Of a DNA stretch of 64,000 nt, positions 43,223 through 53,772 are shown piece after piece. The translations under genes and the position numbers were made by a program. Source of the stretch: Ixodes scapularis (lineage: Eukaryota > Arthropoda > Arachnida > Ixodida > Ixodidae). Location: positions 80,517,346 through 80,581,345 of the forward strand of contig NW_024609884.1 of NCBI RefSeq assembly GCF_016920785.2, in the 5' to 3' direction. The notes under the pieces are model-generated. The model did not search any database and was not told the DNA's origin. It saw nothing but the letters and a program-made list of their open reading frames with translations. Each line of letters starts with the position of its first letter. The stretch's first letter is position 1.

Positions 43223-43492
43223 GACCTTTTTTCCGCTTCAAGTACAATCCGTTTTTGACTTTTGTGTATGAATCAAGAGTTTGTCATTTCATTCCTGATT
43301 TTGAAACATTGCATCTCAACTGTTTGTGTTTGTTTTTCATTGTGAATAAAACATTCATAACACTTCTAGCTAAAACCAAATTATTGTGTCGGGAAATTTG
43401 AGAGGTACCTGTGTACCCTTTTCAAAATAGGTAAAAAGCGCGACACTTAACACGAACAAGCGATCGCTAGTTTAATTTTTTTTTTTTTTTAA

Positions 43493-44117
43493 AGGGCGAA
43501 GCTCCCATGGGTCTAGCCTTGTCCGTCCGGCGTCCGTGCTCACATCGATTGCCATCCCATCTGTCTTCTTAAAAAAAGAAAAAATGTTTGCGCAGTCGAC
43601 AGGATTCAAACCTGTGCGGGAGACCCCAATAGATTTCTAGCCCATCGCCTTAACTGCGGGACGAGTAGTGGCTCTGAGATGTGGTAGTAACTCAAGAGCT
43701 GGGGATGTCATGGATGAAACGTTGCATGTAGCCGCTCAACGTCTATACGACAGAGGGCGCTGCGGTCAAATGCGTATGTAATCGCGTTAAACTTTGCATG
43801 CATTGGCTCAACGTTTATAGAGGAGAGGGCGGAGGGCGCTGCGGCCAAATGCTCAAATGCGTATATAACCACGTTCTATACCACACATTCTCTTTCTGAC
43901 ATGGACGTGGAGATGCTTTCCCACGGCATCCAGCGGAGCCAAGCTGATCCGCTAGAAGAACCACTGGCTCTGCATTTCACCGACCATAAAGCAGTAATAA
44001 TGAAGTCTAAACGCAACCCGGAACTCAGCAATACCTATGAGCAATAAAAAAAAATCAGCACCATCAGCACTACCTATGAACAATAAAATCAGTATCATCA
44101 GCACCACCAGAGCTTCG
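43493..44117. mobile_element. MITE with GGGCGAAGCTC termini
   Basis: GGGCGAAGCTC at the left and GAGCTTCGCCC at the right, 11 bp. Inside: a tRNA-Ser-like pseudogene (43591-43668), two copies of a ~70-base unit (GCTCAACGTYTATA ... AGGGCGCTGCGG) at 43734-43790 and 43806-43875, and a doubled AGCACTACCTATGAACAATA segment at 44026-44100. Confidence 0.65.
43591..43668 (-). pseudogene. tRNA-Ser(AGA)-like pseudogene
   Basis: Minus strand: AGTTAAGGCGATGGGCTAGA (D-arm end and anticodon stem), loop CTAGAAA (anticodon AGA), GGGGTCTCCC variable arm, GGTTTGAATCC B box, and acceptor-like GTCGACTGCG. The D arm is damaged and G-to-A changes hit the T arm, so it is a decayed copy. Confidence 0.75.
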
Positions 44118-44371
44118 CCCCAATCAACATAATTCACCACGTGGAGCTGCGGTCATTTTTTTATAGAAACGAGAGGTTAATTGTCATCAAAGTTATTATA
44201 GGTATTGAAGGTGCTTATTTGGGGATATAATGCAAACGGTAAAATTTCGTTCTCACTAATCCTCTTTCGGAGCCGTTTTCCCCTACCTGCCACACGGTGC
44301 CTTTTTTCCCAGGACATATGACCGGACCGCCCGAAGCACATGAGGATCAGGGAAACCCAGAGATAGAAAAT

Positions 44372-44492
44372 CCTTTGGGGACATTTTTTCCTCCTTTCCA
44401 TCCGGGGCCTTTTTTTCCGGGGCCTTTTTTTCCGGGGACATTTTTTCCGGGGACATTTTTTCCGGGGACATTTATTCCGGGGACATTTTTTC
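44372..44492. repeat. 15-bp minisatellite (right of an inverted pair)
   Basis: Seven or so units of GGGGACATTTTTTCC, the reverse complement of the array at 43095-43222; the unique joints (CCTTTGGGGACATTTTTTCC and CTTTCCATCCGG) also match in inverse. Confidence 0.9.
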
Positions 44493-45524
44493 CTACACCC
44501 CTGAAAAAGTGGCCCCAATCTGTCCACCAGAACCGAGCTAATGGCGAACACAACGCTGCCATTTCTTCGGTAGCGGCCACTCGAGGAACTGCACTTTACT
44601 TCTATTTTGGCTTTAATCGGCCATTTTGGCGCCGAAACAGATACAGCGGAAGAGGTTACAGGGGTGCAACCCCCGTCTCCCCAGCGACGCGCCGCGAAAT
44701 AATACCGAAGTTAAAATGCACCTAGGTCGGGACGCGCTACCTGAAAGGACCGCTGAGGCATGGTTGTATAAAAACAATAGTAATTGTTCCGCCAAACCTT
44801 GCAAACTAAAGATTTTAGAAAACATCACGCGCCCTTCATTTTGTAATAAACTCCAATAAATTTCATACAAAAAGAGTCTTTTCCGTTTGTTTTTACGCAA
44901 AAACATGCTTTCAAAAAGCTCAAGGTGACCACAGTACAGACAAATGATAAAGAGTGGCGCTGTTGTCGTATTTAGCTCGGTCTCGGTGGACGCCAGCGGC
45001 CCAGGTTTCCCCAACTGAGTGTTCTATTAACGTTGACTTAAGCTGAAACGAACTATAGGAGAATCCATTGGACGTTACTATTAAGGTCCCTAGATAAGGG
45101 CTTTCCCACAAGTAGCGACATTTTTTGAAGCGCCGACTGCTTGACGGGGCAGGTTTTAGGAAGCGAATGGCGGCCGCCATTTTGTTCCAGCGGAATGTTC
45201 TTTGTCATTTGTATGGTTGTTTTATGTAAAAGAAGTATCAAGGGACTTTAGTTACTGCAGCTTTTGTACATTTGTTTACATAATTGTCTCTGCTAATCTC
45301 TTTACGGCACGCGGTTTCTAAACGTTTTCGTTTTGAAACCGCGTACTGAAAACGCGGAAGGTGAAAGTGGTAGCTGAAGGCGCGAGACGGCCGTAAGAGC
45401 CCAGTCTGCAAGGGGACAATCGAGTAGCGCCGGCTGCTTGCCCGTGCTTCTGGGGACAGTGACAGTGGACGTCACCGAACAGGAGCGATTTTAGCTACAC
45501 TACATTTAGGGTTTTCCTAGGAAA
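44493..45524. other. Intergenic DNA
   Basis: Short ORFs without domains; CpG-containing GGCGGCCGCCATTTTG at 45170. A TTAAGCTGAAACGAACTATAG at 45037 resembles a MITE family A/C end. Confidence 0.4.
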
Positions 45525-47560
45525 ACCATAATAATAATAATAGTGACTTTATTTCCATCGAACGTTGATGGTGGCGATCAAGGAAAAAAACTGTATGGCA
45601 CAGCTTGACAAGTCCTTGACCGCCTACAAGGCACAGTAGGAACAACGCAAAAAAAAAACATTTTGATTACCACAATTTAATAAAGCGTGTTTCAGATTAT
45701 ATATTTTATCATCGGCTATAACAGAAAAGTGGCCTATTTGCAGGCAGAAGTTATAAGACCCCAAAAAATTGGTTCATACTCAGATTCATTTGTGGAGAAA
45801 ATTAGTCTAATTTCTCTAAGGGACAATGCACTGAATTCAAAATTTTCATCTTCAAGTAAATTAAGTATTTTTGGGATAGTATGTTTGAGCATTTGTGTGC
45901 CATAGTTCGTTCTTGCAGTGACCACCTCCCAATATTCTGCTCGACGGGTAGAATGCGTGTGAATATTTTCAGAGAGCTGTCCAAGGTTTATCAAAAAGTT
46001 TGTATCCATACTTTGTTCTAGTCTTAGACTAGTGACAAGTCTGTAGCTAAAGAGAGCGTGTATATTGATAACGCGAAACTTTTTAAATAAACTAGCTGTG
46101 TGGAAATCAAATGGAACATCTTCTATAGCCCTTAACGCTTTTTTTTTCCAACAAGTGCATTTTTTCTAGATTCGTCGACGTTGTTGTACCCCAGACTAAA
46201 TTACAATAATTTAGGTGGGAGTAAAATAAAGAATTATATATTAATAATTTTACCCTTACTCGTAACATGTACCGGTGGCGGTTTATCACACCTACTACTT
46301 GTGACAGCTTAGAAATAAGGTAGTTAACATGATTATCCCATGACATAGTCTCGGTAAAAATGACACCTAAGAGCTTGAAAGATTTTACAACCTCTATTTT
46401 AAATGAGTTCAAAACGATATCCTTTGTAATTGTAACTACCTTACGTTTTGGGCGAAAAATCACTGCTTTTGTTTTGTCGACGTTGATTTGTAAAGAATTA
46501 ATACGACTCCAAATTGCTAATACAGATAACGCCTGACTTGCCATGTCAAATAACACATCGACATTTTCAGCTGAAAAAAGCAGACTAGTGTCGTCGGCAT
46601 AGTTGATAAATGTTGCATCAGAGTTAGTATTCACAATATCATTAACGTAAATATTGAAAAGAAAATGACCTTACATACTGCCTTGGGGAACACCAGTAAG
46701 AATACGCTTCGAACTTGACGAATATCTATCAATATAAACTAGTTGCATTCGATGCTCTAGATACGACTTCACTAACTAACTGCAAAGCATGCCCTCGAAT
46801 CCCATATGTATCCAATTTTGCTAGTAAAATTTCATGATTTAGACAATCAAAAGCCTTTGTGAAATCTATGGATATACCAAGAACAACTTTTTTTTTTTCA
46901 AGATTTTGCAAGATGAATTCTTTCTAGACGAGGAGGGCAGCCTCGGTAGATTTATGCTTTATAAACCCGAACTGCGAAGCAGAGTTATCAAATTATGCTT
47001 AGTTGAAAAATTAGTTAGCCGTGTATGAAGTACCTTTTCAAGGGCTTTAGAAAAAACTGGCAATATAGAAATTGGTCTGTAATTACCCATATCATTTACA
47101 CTCCCCTTTTTGTGTAGTACTGACACTTTGTCTATTTGCATTCGTTTAGGAAAAACACCAGTAACCAAAAAAAGATTGAATATATGCGTTAGCACTGCGG
47201 CTAATAAATGAACAACATACTTAACAGGCCTTATTTGTAAACCATCCACGTCACAAGCTCTGCTATTTTTAAGTTGTAAGATCACATTAATGACCTCAGG
47301 GTCTACAACCGGTTCTAAAAAAATCGAGCTGCTGTTTCTATCATCATCAAAAACACAAGACTTTACAGTATCAATCCCGCTTCCAATATTTACAAAATGC
47401 TCGTTAAAAGCGTTCGCCAAAGAACATCCGGTTAGTTCTACACCGTTACGCACTATTTTATTAATTGAAATAGATGAACGGTTTCGATTTAAAAGGGAGT
47501 TTAACTCCTTCCACGTGACGTCCGTACGTCCCTCTGCTGCCTTGAGCACCTTGAAATGGT
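45525..47560 (-). mobile_element. LINE (non-LTR retrotransposon), 5'-truncated
   Basis: Minus strand. The 3' end has GGAAATAAAGTCAC followed by an ATT microsatellite tail (45528-45543). RT blocks lie at 47549-46107. No endonuclease domain remains. The RT style and microsatellite tail suggest a CR1/Jockey-like group; the clade is not established. Confidence 0.85.
46107..47549 (-). pseudogene. LINE reverse transcriptase, broken
   Basis: Block 1 (47549-46959): RTDVTWKELNSLLNRNRS, ACDVDGLQIRPVKYV, GVFPKRMQIDKVSVLHKKGS and NYRPISILPVFSKALEKVLH. Block 2 (46911-46729): VLGISIDFTKAFDCLNHEIL (motif A). Then GVPQGSM, a stop, and LFNIYVNDI at about 46690-46630. Block 3 (46634-46107): NYADDTSLLFSAEN (motif C, YADD) and LQINVDKTKAVIFRPKRK, with SFKLLGVIF and the C-terminal SLFYSHLNYCNLVWG. 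Stops and frameshifts between blocks make it inactive. Confidence 0.9.
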
Positions 47561-48398
47561 AGCTATACCAAGAGTATAGCTAAAAAAAAACACACAAAAA
47601 AACTATTTTAATATTTTAGCCATGGCGGACGTCCGAAATAATAATAATAAAAAAAGAGAAGCAATTTAACTAAATAATTAACTAATATTTACTAATCAAC
47701 TTTTTAATTGGCGCATCTTGAGCGCCCATCAAAGCTGTGCATGCGCACTCTTCATCTAAAATAGCTGTCCGAGAGTATTGCGTTGTAAGTGTGAAGCGTA
47801 GCGTGAGGATATAAGCGGTTTTCGCTGATGTTTAGAACTTTTCTAATTGGAACCATATGTTTATTTTCACTCATTAAAAAGGAAATTAGTAAATTTTAGT
47901 TACTTGTTTAGCTAATCAGTATGTTTTGAACTTTTGGAATCCATAACGTCCTTCGCGGCTGGCAGCTTTGTTCCAGCGAAGTGTTTCTTTTTCTCTCAAC
48001 CACCCTATTTTAAGCGATTTTTAAAAGCCTTCGCTGAAACACCCGGTAGATTAGTGTTTTTTTTTTTTTTAACTTTGCAGATTTGTGTTTAAAAGAGCCA
48101 TGAACACTACACTAACGCGGTCTGTGAGGTACGCTATAGCACCAGGGGGACATAATATAGTGGGCTAGTCGTCGCAATAAGTCAAATATTGAACTAAAAT
48201 TTGGTAATTAACTTTTAATGAGTGAAAATAAACATATGGTTTTAATTAGAAACTTGCGAAGCGTCATCGAAAGTCACTATATTAGTCAATATTAGAAGGA
48301 TGTGGAGCGGGTGGGAAAAAGTGAAAGCCGTTTACCACTCCCTGTAACGCCGAATTGAAGCGCAGCTCTTGAGGAGGAGGAGGGGAGGGTACTGAGGG
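47561..48398. repeat. Intergenic DNA with inverted repeat R1 copies
   Basis: 47850-47900 and 48190-48255 are inverted relative to each other (ATATGTTTATTTTCACTCAT and its inverse), and 48100-48300 matches the R1 repeat of 1780-1960 and 4640-4780. A small hairpin TAGCTATA...TATAGCTA lies at 47560-47581. Confidence 0.55.
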
Positions 48399-48523
48399 CC
48401 ACGTGTTCTCGGGGGGGGGGGGGTCACGTGACCTCGGGGGTCACGTGCCCCCTCAGAGGTCACGTGACCTCGGGAGGGGGTCACGTGACTCCCCAGGTCA
48501 CGTGACCCCCGGGTCACGTGACC
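48399..48523. promoter_or_regulatory. Cluster of GTCACGTGAC palindromes
   Basis: Perfect GTCACGTGAC at 48423, 48459, 48480, 48497 and 48513, one GTCACGTGCC at 48440 and a plain CACGTG at 48400, separated by C- or G-rich spacers. GTCACGTGAC is the consensus bound by MiT/TFE bHLH-Zip factors (the CLEAR element) and related E-box proteins. Whether this is a regulatory array or just a satellite is unknown. Confidence 0.6.
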
Positions 48524-48527
48524 AAAA

Positions 48528-49010
48528 TTTTTCCGCTAGATTTAGCGGGGAAATTTTTTCCGCTGGATTTAGCGGGGAAAGTTTTCCGCTAGATTTAGCG
48601 GGGAAATTTTTTCCGCTAGATTTAGCGGGGAAATTTTTTCCGCTAGATTTAGCGGGGAAAGTTTTCCGCTAGATTTAGCGGGGAAATTTTTTCCGCTACA
48701 TTTAGCGGGGAAATTTTTTCCGCTAGGATTTAGCGGGGAAAGTTTTCCGCTAGATTTAGCGGGAAAATTTTTTCCGCTAGATTTGACGGGGAAATTTTCC
48801 CGCTAGATTTAGCGGGGAAATTTTCCGCTAGATTTAGCGGGGAAATTTTTTCCGCTAGATTTAGCGGGGAAATTTTTCCGCTAGATTTAGCGGGAAAATT
48901 TTTTCCGCTAGATTTGACGGGGAAATTTTTTCCGCTAGATTTAGCGGGGAAATTTTTCCGCTAGATTTAGCGGGGAAATTTTTTCCGCTAGATTTAGCGG
49001 GGAAATTTAC
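48528..49010. repeat. 27-bp palindromic satellite, 18 units
   Basis: Eighteen units of CCGCTAGATTTAGCGGGGAA with T-rich joints, starting near 48533, 48560, 48586, 48613, 48640, 48666 and so on (26-27 bases apart). Each unit is a near-palindrome (CCGCTA/TAGCGG). In the first nine units every third joint is GAAAGTTTTCC instead of GAAATTTTTTCC, an ~80-base higher-order repeat. Confidence 0.95.
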
Positions 49011-49030
49011 CCATAATGCACCGCGCGGTT

Positions 49031-49033
49031 ACG

Positions 49034-49064
<31 letters not shown>
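49031..49064. repeat. GGCGAC microsatellite
   Basis: CGACGG/CGACGC hexamer repeated about five times just after the 27-bp array. Confidence 0.85.
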
Positions 49065-49065
<1 letters not shown>

Positions 49066-49674
49066 GCTCAAGCCGGGAACGGGCCCCTAAGAGCTGCGCT
49101 CTAAAATTATTGTCCCAAACGACGAGAAATATTCCCTAGATAACGGCCTCAAAATTGAAAGAATAGAAACCGCGTAACTGCGACACAAAAATAATTATAA
49201 AAAAAACCCAACTTGAAATTTTCTCACGAGTCTACGGCGTAGGTGGCGAACTCGTGCCTCCTTGCTGTTTCTTGCTGCCACAAAACGGAAGTGTCTTAAC
49301 AGGATAACGTGACGCTTCTTGTTTTCACGCAGTCTTGGTCTGCATCTTCGTCTGGAACTATCATTCGGGTTTCCATAAAGCACCATCGTATGACACCAAA
49401 TTTAACTTGGCCAAGCACTCGATATCTTCCTCAAAGTACGAAGGTCAACTGGCACAAAAAAAGAAAAAGAATCTGACCTTCTTGTGCCTCCGTTCCATTT
49501 TTTTTTTTTTTTTTTTTAATTTGCTGTTATGGCCGTTTTAAATTAAGCCAGCTTTCCTTAATTCTGAGGTATAATATTTTTGGGGGTATTCTACGTAGTT
49601 TTGTAGGTATCTGATTTCAAAGTTTTGCTTTGCTACGGCGAAGCCGAAACTACCGTCTCGAGAGGAATGCAACT
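49065..49674. other. Intergenic DNA
   Basis: No gene or element recognised; T tract at 49498-49517. Confidence 0.5.
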
Positions 49675-50269
49675 GAGGCCTGGGCAATTGATCGATTAAC
49701 CTACCGATTAATCGATTAATGCGTAAATCGGGAGTAATTTTTTTACCCAGTTAATCGGTAAAATTTTTACGAACCAAGAGAAAGTAGAAAATAAACGCTT
49801 TCACCACACAGACGCGCAAGAGTACATCTGTATGACGGGCTCACTTTAGGTAAAATTTCAATCTAAAGTAAACTGTAGCGGCGAGATTTGTAACTCCATA
49901 TTAGGGGTGCTGAAGGTTACACGTTTCCCGGCCACTTCGATGATGTGTGAGTGTCCGCTTATCGCAGCAGAGACTATTGTGAACCATCAAAGGAGGTCGC
50001 TCTTGCCGGAGAATATCAACGAACCTCTTTGGCCTCATTAGTTGAATTAATAATCTGTGAAGTTGAGTGCCTTTGAACTGTTCTCAACTACATATCGAGG
50101 TTGATTGATCAAATTTCTATATTGCACCGTTTATCACATATTCATCAAAAGCACAAAAAAATGTGTTTTTAATGTTATGCATGGAAATCATCGAGACCGA
50201 TTAATCGATTAATTAATCGATTAAAGGGAGGCGATTATTCGGGTTAAAAATATTCGACGCCCAGCCCTA
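49675..50269. mobile_element. Non-autonomous hAT (CGATTAAT-rich ends)
   Basis: Ends GAGGCCTGGGC and, inverse, TAGGGCTGGGC, with repeated ATCGATTAATCG-type subterminal motifs on both sides. Flanks ATGCAACT and ATGCATGG are an imperfect 8-bp match. No coding sequence. Confidence 0.75.
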
Positions 50270-50926
50270 ATGCATGGTACTTGACTGCCATGGACATCAC
50301 GTTTGTACCGCGGAATATTCGGCGTGCTCAGTTGCATAATTAATTTTAAGAAGGGAAAGTTTCTCCCAATTTACTGCTTTGCTTTAAAGACACACAGTAC
50401 CTGTAATAAACATGGACACGCATTCATAAAGTTAACGACTGAGAAGCGAGCTCCGTACGACGCTGAATTCAAAAACAAAAGTTTATTGTTGGCGGAGTGC
50501 GGGCAGTGTGGATGTTGTGGATGCTCTACTTATTTATTTACTCCCGGAGAGGAAAGTTGGAAGCCATAGGCTTTCTGAAAGCGGGTTAAGAAGCTAAAAC
50601 TGCTGCGTCCCACGATCGAGCAGCAGCGCGGCAACAGCGGCGACACACTATCCTTCAATCTTTCGTTGTTTGCGGAGAAACAAGCAGCAGCCATGGCAAC
50701 ACTAAATCCCGTTCGTAGCTAATCGGCCTAAAGGGATGAGAGCAGGTTTCCATTTTGAAGCTTAAAGTCCACAGCATTCCAAAATCTATCAGCGAACGGC
50801 ATCGGAGGACGCAGCAGCGAAAAAGAACGAGGACACAACAGGGAGGCACAGAAAAGAGACAAACAAAGAGCTCCGACCTACAACTCTTCTAAATTTGTCT
50901 TCTACTTCTCCGCGAGAAATACGGGG
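50270..50926. other. Intergenic DNA
   Basis: Nothing recognised; short ORFs on both strands. Confidence 0.5.
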
Positions 50927-51785
50927 TATTCACTGGACGTCATATTTGAGGGCGATGTTTAGAGCTATTGCCGCTAGTGAAATACTCCCTATAGGGGGTA
51001 TTCACTGGCGGCTATAGTTGTGTGCGCGAATGCTAGGCGCGTGCTGATGGCAAGCTTCCACAGTTCTTTTGCAACGTGCATTCAACACCATCAGGGTTGC
51101 CGGTCTTAGCAGCCAATTAATGTGAGCTCGTTCTGAGCATGCGCTCCAACGTTCAACGGGATGTTTCAACAAAAAAAATCTTCAACCTCTATGAAAAAAA
51201 AAAAAGAAAAGAAGGAAAAGCCCGGAAGACGCGTCTTGCTGCGCTCTTACCTGCTAACCCTCATCCGATCCCTCGAGGGCTTCTAAGATGGGAACGAGTG
51301 GCCCTGCACAGTCTGCAAACTCGCACTCTGGTAATTCCCGTTTAGCTTGCCAAATTTCACAGGCCAGCAGACGAGGTGGACACGGGCCCTGACCAGAGAT
51401 GTCCCCTCAGCGGTATCCCCGCGACTTGCGACCACCTTGTATGGTTCTGTCCAGAGACGTCAAACGAACGGGCGGCGGCGATCAACAACCTACCACCATC
51501 CCTTCGATCGAAGACCTTATGGGAATGGATCCACCCGAGGTCCTCAGAACCCGCGGATATAGCAGTCATCTTTTCATCCACCATCTCCTACCTCCGGTCC
51601 TCCGGAATCGGATGATATACATCTAATCTATCGTCATCGCTACCTCCCCTTTCCACTTCCCCCACGCCACATGTGGCCCACAAGCCAGAGGCGTGGTCTT
51701 TCAAATAAATGTTTCAATCAACCAATCATGCGCTCCAAACGGCGCTCTCAACTATGGTGTCCAGCGAATACCTCCTAGGCTCCTA
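50927..51785. mobile_element. MITE cluster (GGGTATTCACTGG ends) split by a LINE
   Basis: A 65-base mini-copy (50927-50990) is followed by a longer copy starting GGGGGTATTCACTGGCGGC (50994) and ending GTGTCCAGCGAATACCTCC (about 51775). The longer one is interrupted at 51150-51726 by a LINE fragment. Confidence 0.75.
51150..51726 (+). mobile_element. 5'-truncated LINE with 12-bp target duplication
   Basis: Bounded by CATGCGCTCCAA at 51138-51149 and 51727-51738. Across two frames it encodes the end of a LINE ORF2: GLLRWERVALHSLQTRTL, CPLSGIPATCDHLVWFCP (a Cys/His knuckle typical of LINE C-termini; one Cys replaced) and ERAAAINNLPPSLRSKTLWEW. The 3' UTR ends AAATAAATGTTTCAATCAACC. Confidence 0.85.
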
Positions 51786-52231
51786 TAGGCAGAGTACGAA
51801 AAAAAACAACACCTGTGAAATCATCACATCATGAACCACCAACTCACCCACGCCTCTATCTGAACGGCATAGACCAACGTCTTCAACTTCGAGTGTGGTG
51901 AATCGCATAAGACACCTAACAAAAATATATTAAAGCAGTTACGCCAGAGGTTCACAAGAACATAATAAAAAAACATGCAGAAAACGTGAAAAGCATTATT
52001 CCTCGGCGTGGACAGGAGCGAAAAGCACAGTCAAAGAGATAGCGCAACGTGTTTCACAGCGTTGCTTCTGCAACAGCTAAATTGCTATCCGGCCGCTGAG
52101 AAGCTGGTGATTGCATTTTTGACGTTTTCGTAATGGCTCCCTTTGAAGTCATATTTTCACTATGTCATGCATTCTTTTTTCCCCCGAAGCGATATCAAGC
52201 ATTTGTTTTGGTTCGACTTTGGAGCGGAGTT
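51786..52231. other. Intergenic DNA
   Basis: Nothing recognised. Confidence 0.5.
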
Positions 52232-53078
52232 AAGGCCCGTTCACACTCTTGCGACCGACTTCGACCGAGAGAGACCAGACCGGTGACTTCTTAAAGGGGC
52301 GGTGCAACGATTTTATGATTAAAATAATTTGCATCTCGTCATTTTTACGTTGTTTATCGTGTCCCGGAGAATAGAGAAAACACTTCCTTCAATAAAAATG
52401 TCGCGATTCCGCTGCTTAATCGCAAAGCAAAGGTCGAGCTTTTCCCCCCGCCTGCAGCCCCAAGTGGCAGCCGAAGGAACTACGGCGGAAAGATTACGTG
52501 ACCTCGCTCGGCTCTAAGCCGCAGCATAACGCCCGCTAATGCACGCAGAGAGAGAGAGGGGAAGCGTCCTCCGGGATAGCACAAGGGAAGCTACACGGCA
52601 CTCCGAATGACGTCACTGGGAGTGCGACCAGGTGTGACCCTGAAGGCTGGGAGTGAGTTGAGGGGTGCCCGAAATACCAATCTTTATCTTTTTTTTACGC
52701 AAAAACTAGGACACGCAGGCGAAATCGGTTTTCTGTTCTTTACTTCAGAAGTGTCTGGGGGCAACTTCCAGAAATCTTTGACCGAAGTCCGAAAATCATT
52801 GCACCGCCCCTTTAAGGCCCGTTCACACTCTTGCAACCGAGTGCGACCGAGAGAGACCAAACCGGTTTTTAAGCCTCTTGCGATCTCTTAGGACCAGCTC
52901 CGCTCAGTGCATCCGGTCCCAAGAAGTCTTTCTCGGTCGTACTCGGTTGCAAGAGTGTGAACGCGCCTTTAGGACCGGATGCGATGCAGCGGAGCTGGTC
53001 CTAAGAGACCGCAAGAGGCTTAAAAACCGGTCTGGTCTCTCTCAGTCTAACTCGGTCGCAAGAGTGTGAACGGGCCTT
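52232..53078. mobile_element. Cluster of family D MITEs, nested
   Basis: AAGGCCCGTTCACACTCTTG at 52232 starts a copy that is cut at 52290 by a TTAA element; a further full copy starts at 52814 and a third, inverted unit follows, ending CGCAAGAGTGTGAACGGGCC near 53078. Inner blocks AAGCCTCTTGCG and AGGACCAGCTCCGC recur in both directions. Confidence 0.8.
52295..52811. mobile_element. TTAA-target MITE
   Basis: TTAA at 52291-52294 and 52812-52815; ends AGGGGCGGTGCAACGATTTT and inverse AGGGGCGGTGCAATGATTTT (19 of 20). Nested in a family D MITE. ORFs inside have no domain. Confidence 0.9.
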
Positions 53079-53089
53079 TACCCCTTTAA

Positions 53090-53768
53090 CAGGGTCACTA
53101 CTGATTTCCGGTCACTCATAGCACATTGCAGCTAATTCAGTCGTGGAAAGTCGCCGTACTGATGAGAAACACAGGGAATGGAGTGACCAGAGTGCTTTTC
53201 TTAGTCACTTCCAGGCTCTGCTTTTGATATTTGATAAGAAGCGGCGTAGCCCGGCGCATTGCAAGAGCTGTAGAAAGCATTTTTTTTTTCATAAATGTTA
53301 ATAATAAGTGTTACAGAAATGCAAATTACGAATCCTCTCGTACGTCATCAAAGGCAGAAGGATATTTTGAAAGGCCGGTTGAAGCGCTAGAACATTTTTT
53401 TTTTTACCGCGGTCCAGTTTTTGTTTGGGTTACGTGACACCAACTTGAAGTGTTTGAGACAATAAAGAATACATTTTTTTTTTGTTTTAGGGTTGTTTGT
53501 GGTTCTTTAGCTCGATAAATGCTAAGCCTGCTCATGGCATCTTTGGTCGTTTTCTGTGCTTGGACACGCCTTCGCTCAGTTCAGGTCAGTTTAATAACCA
53601 GCAAAGGCACTTTTATGAGATGCATTAGCTGAGGGGGGGGGGGGGGGGGGGGGCGGATCAAGCACACAAAATTACAGTGAAGGTTGCCGAATAACAGTTC
53701 TATTAATGATGAACAAGAGATATACAGGTCATATAAAAATACAAGTGAAAACAAAAAGGGAAGTGATA
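53090..53768. other. Intergenic DNA, poly-G
   Basis: 20 G at 53634-53653; no gene. Confidence 0.5.
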
Positions 53769-53772
53769 TTAA

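Noticed and set aside
48528..49010. CRISPR array
   Set aside because: Units are contiguous palindromic satellites with no variable spacers, in a eukaryotic genome with no cas genes.
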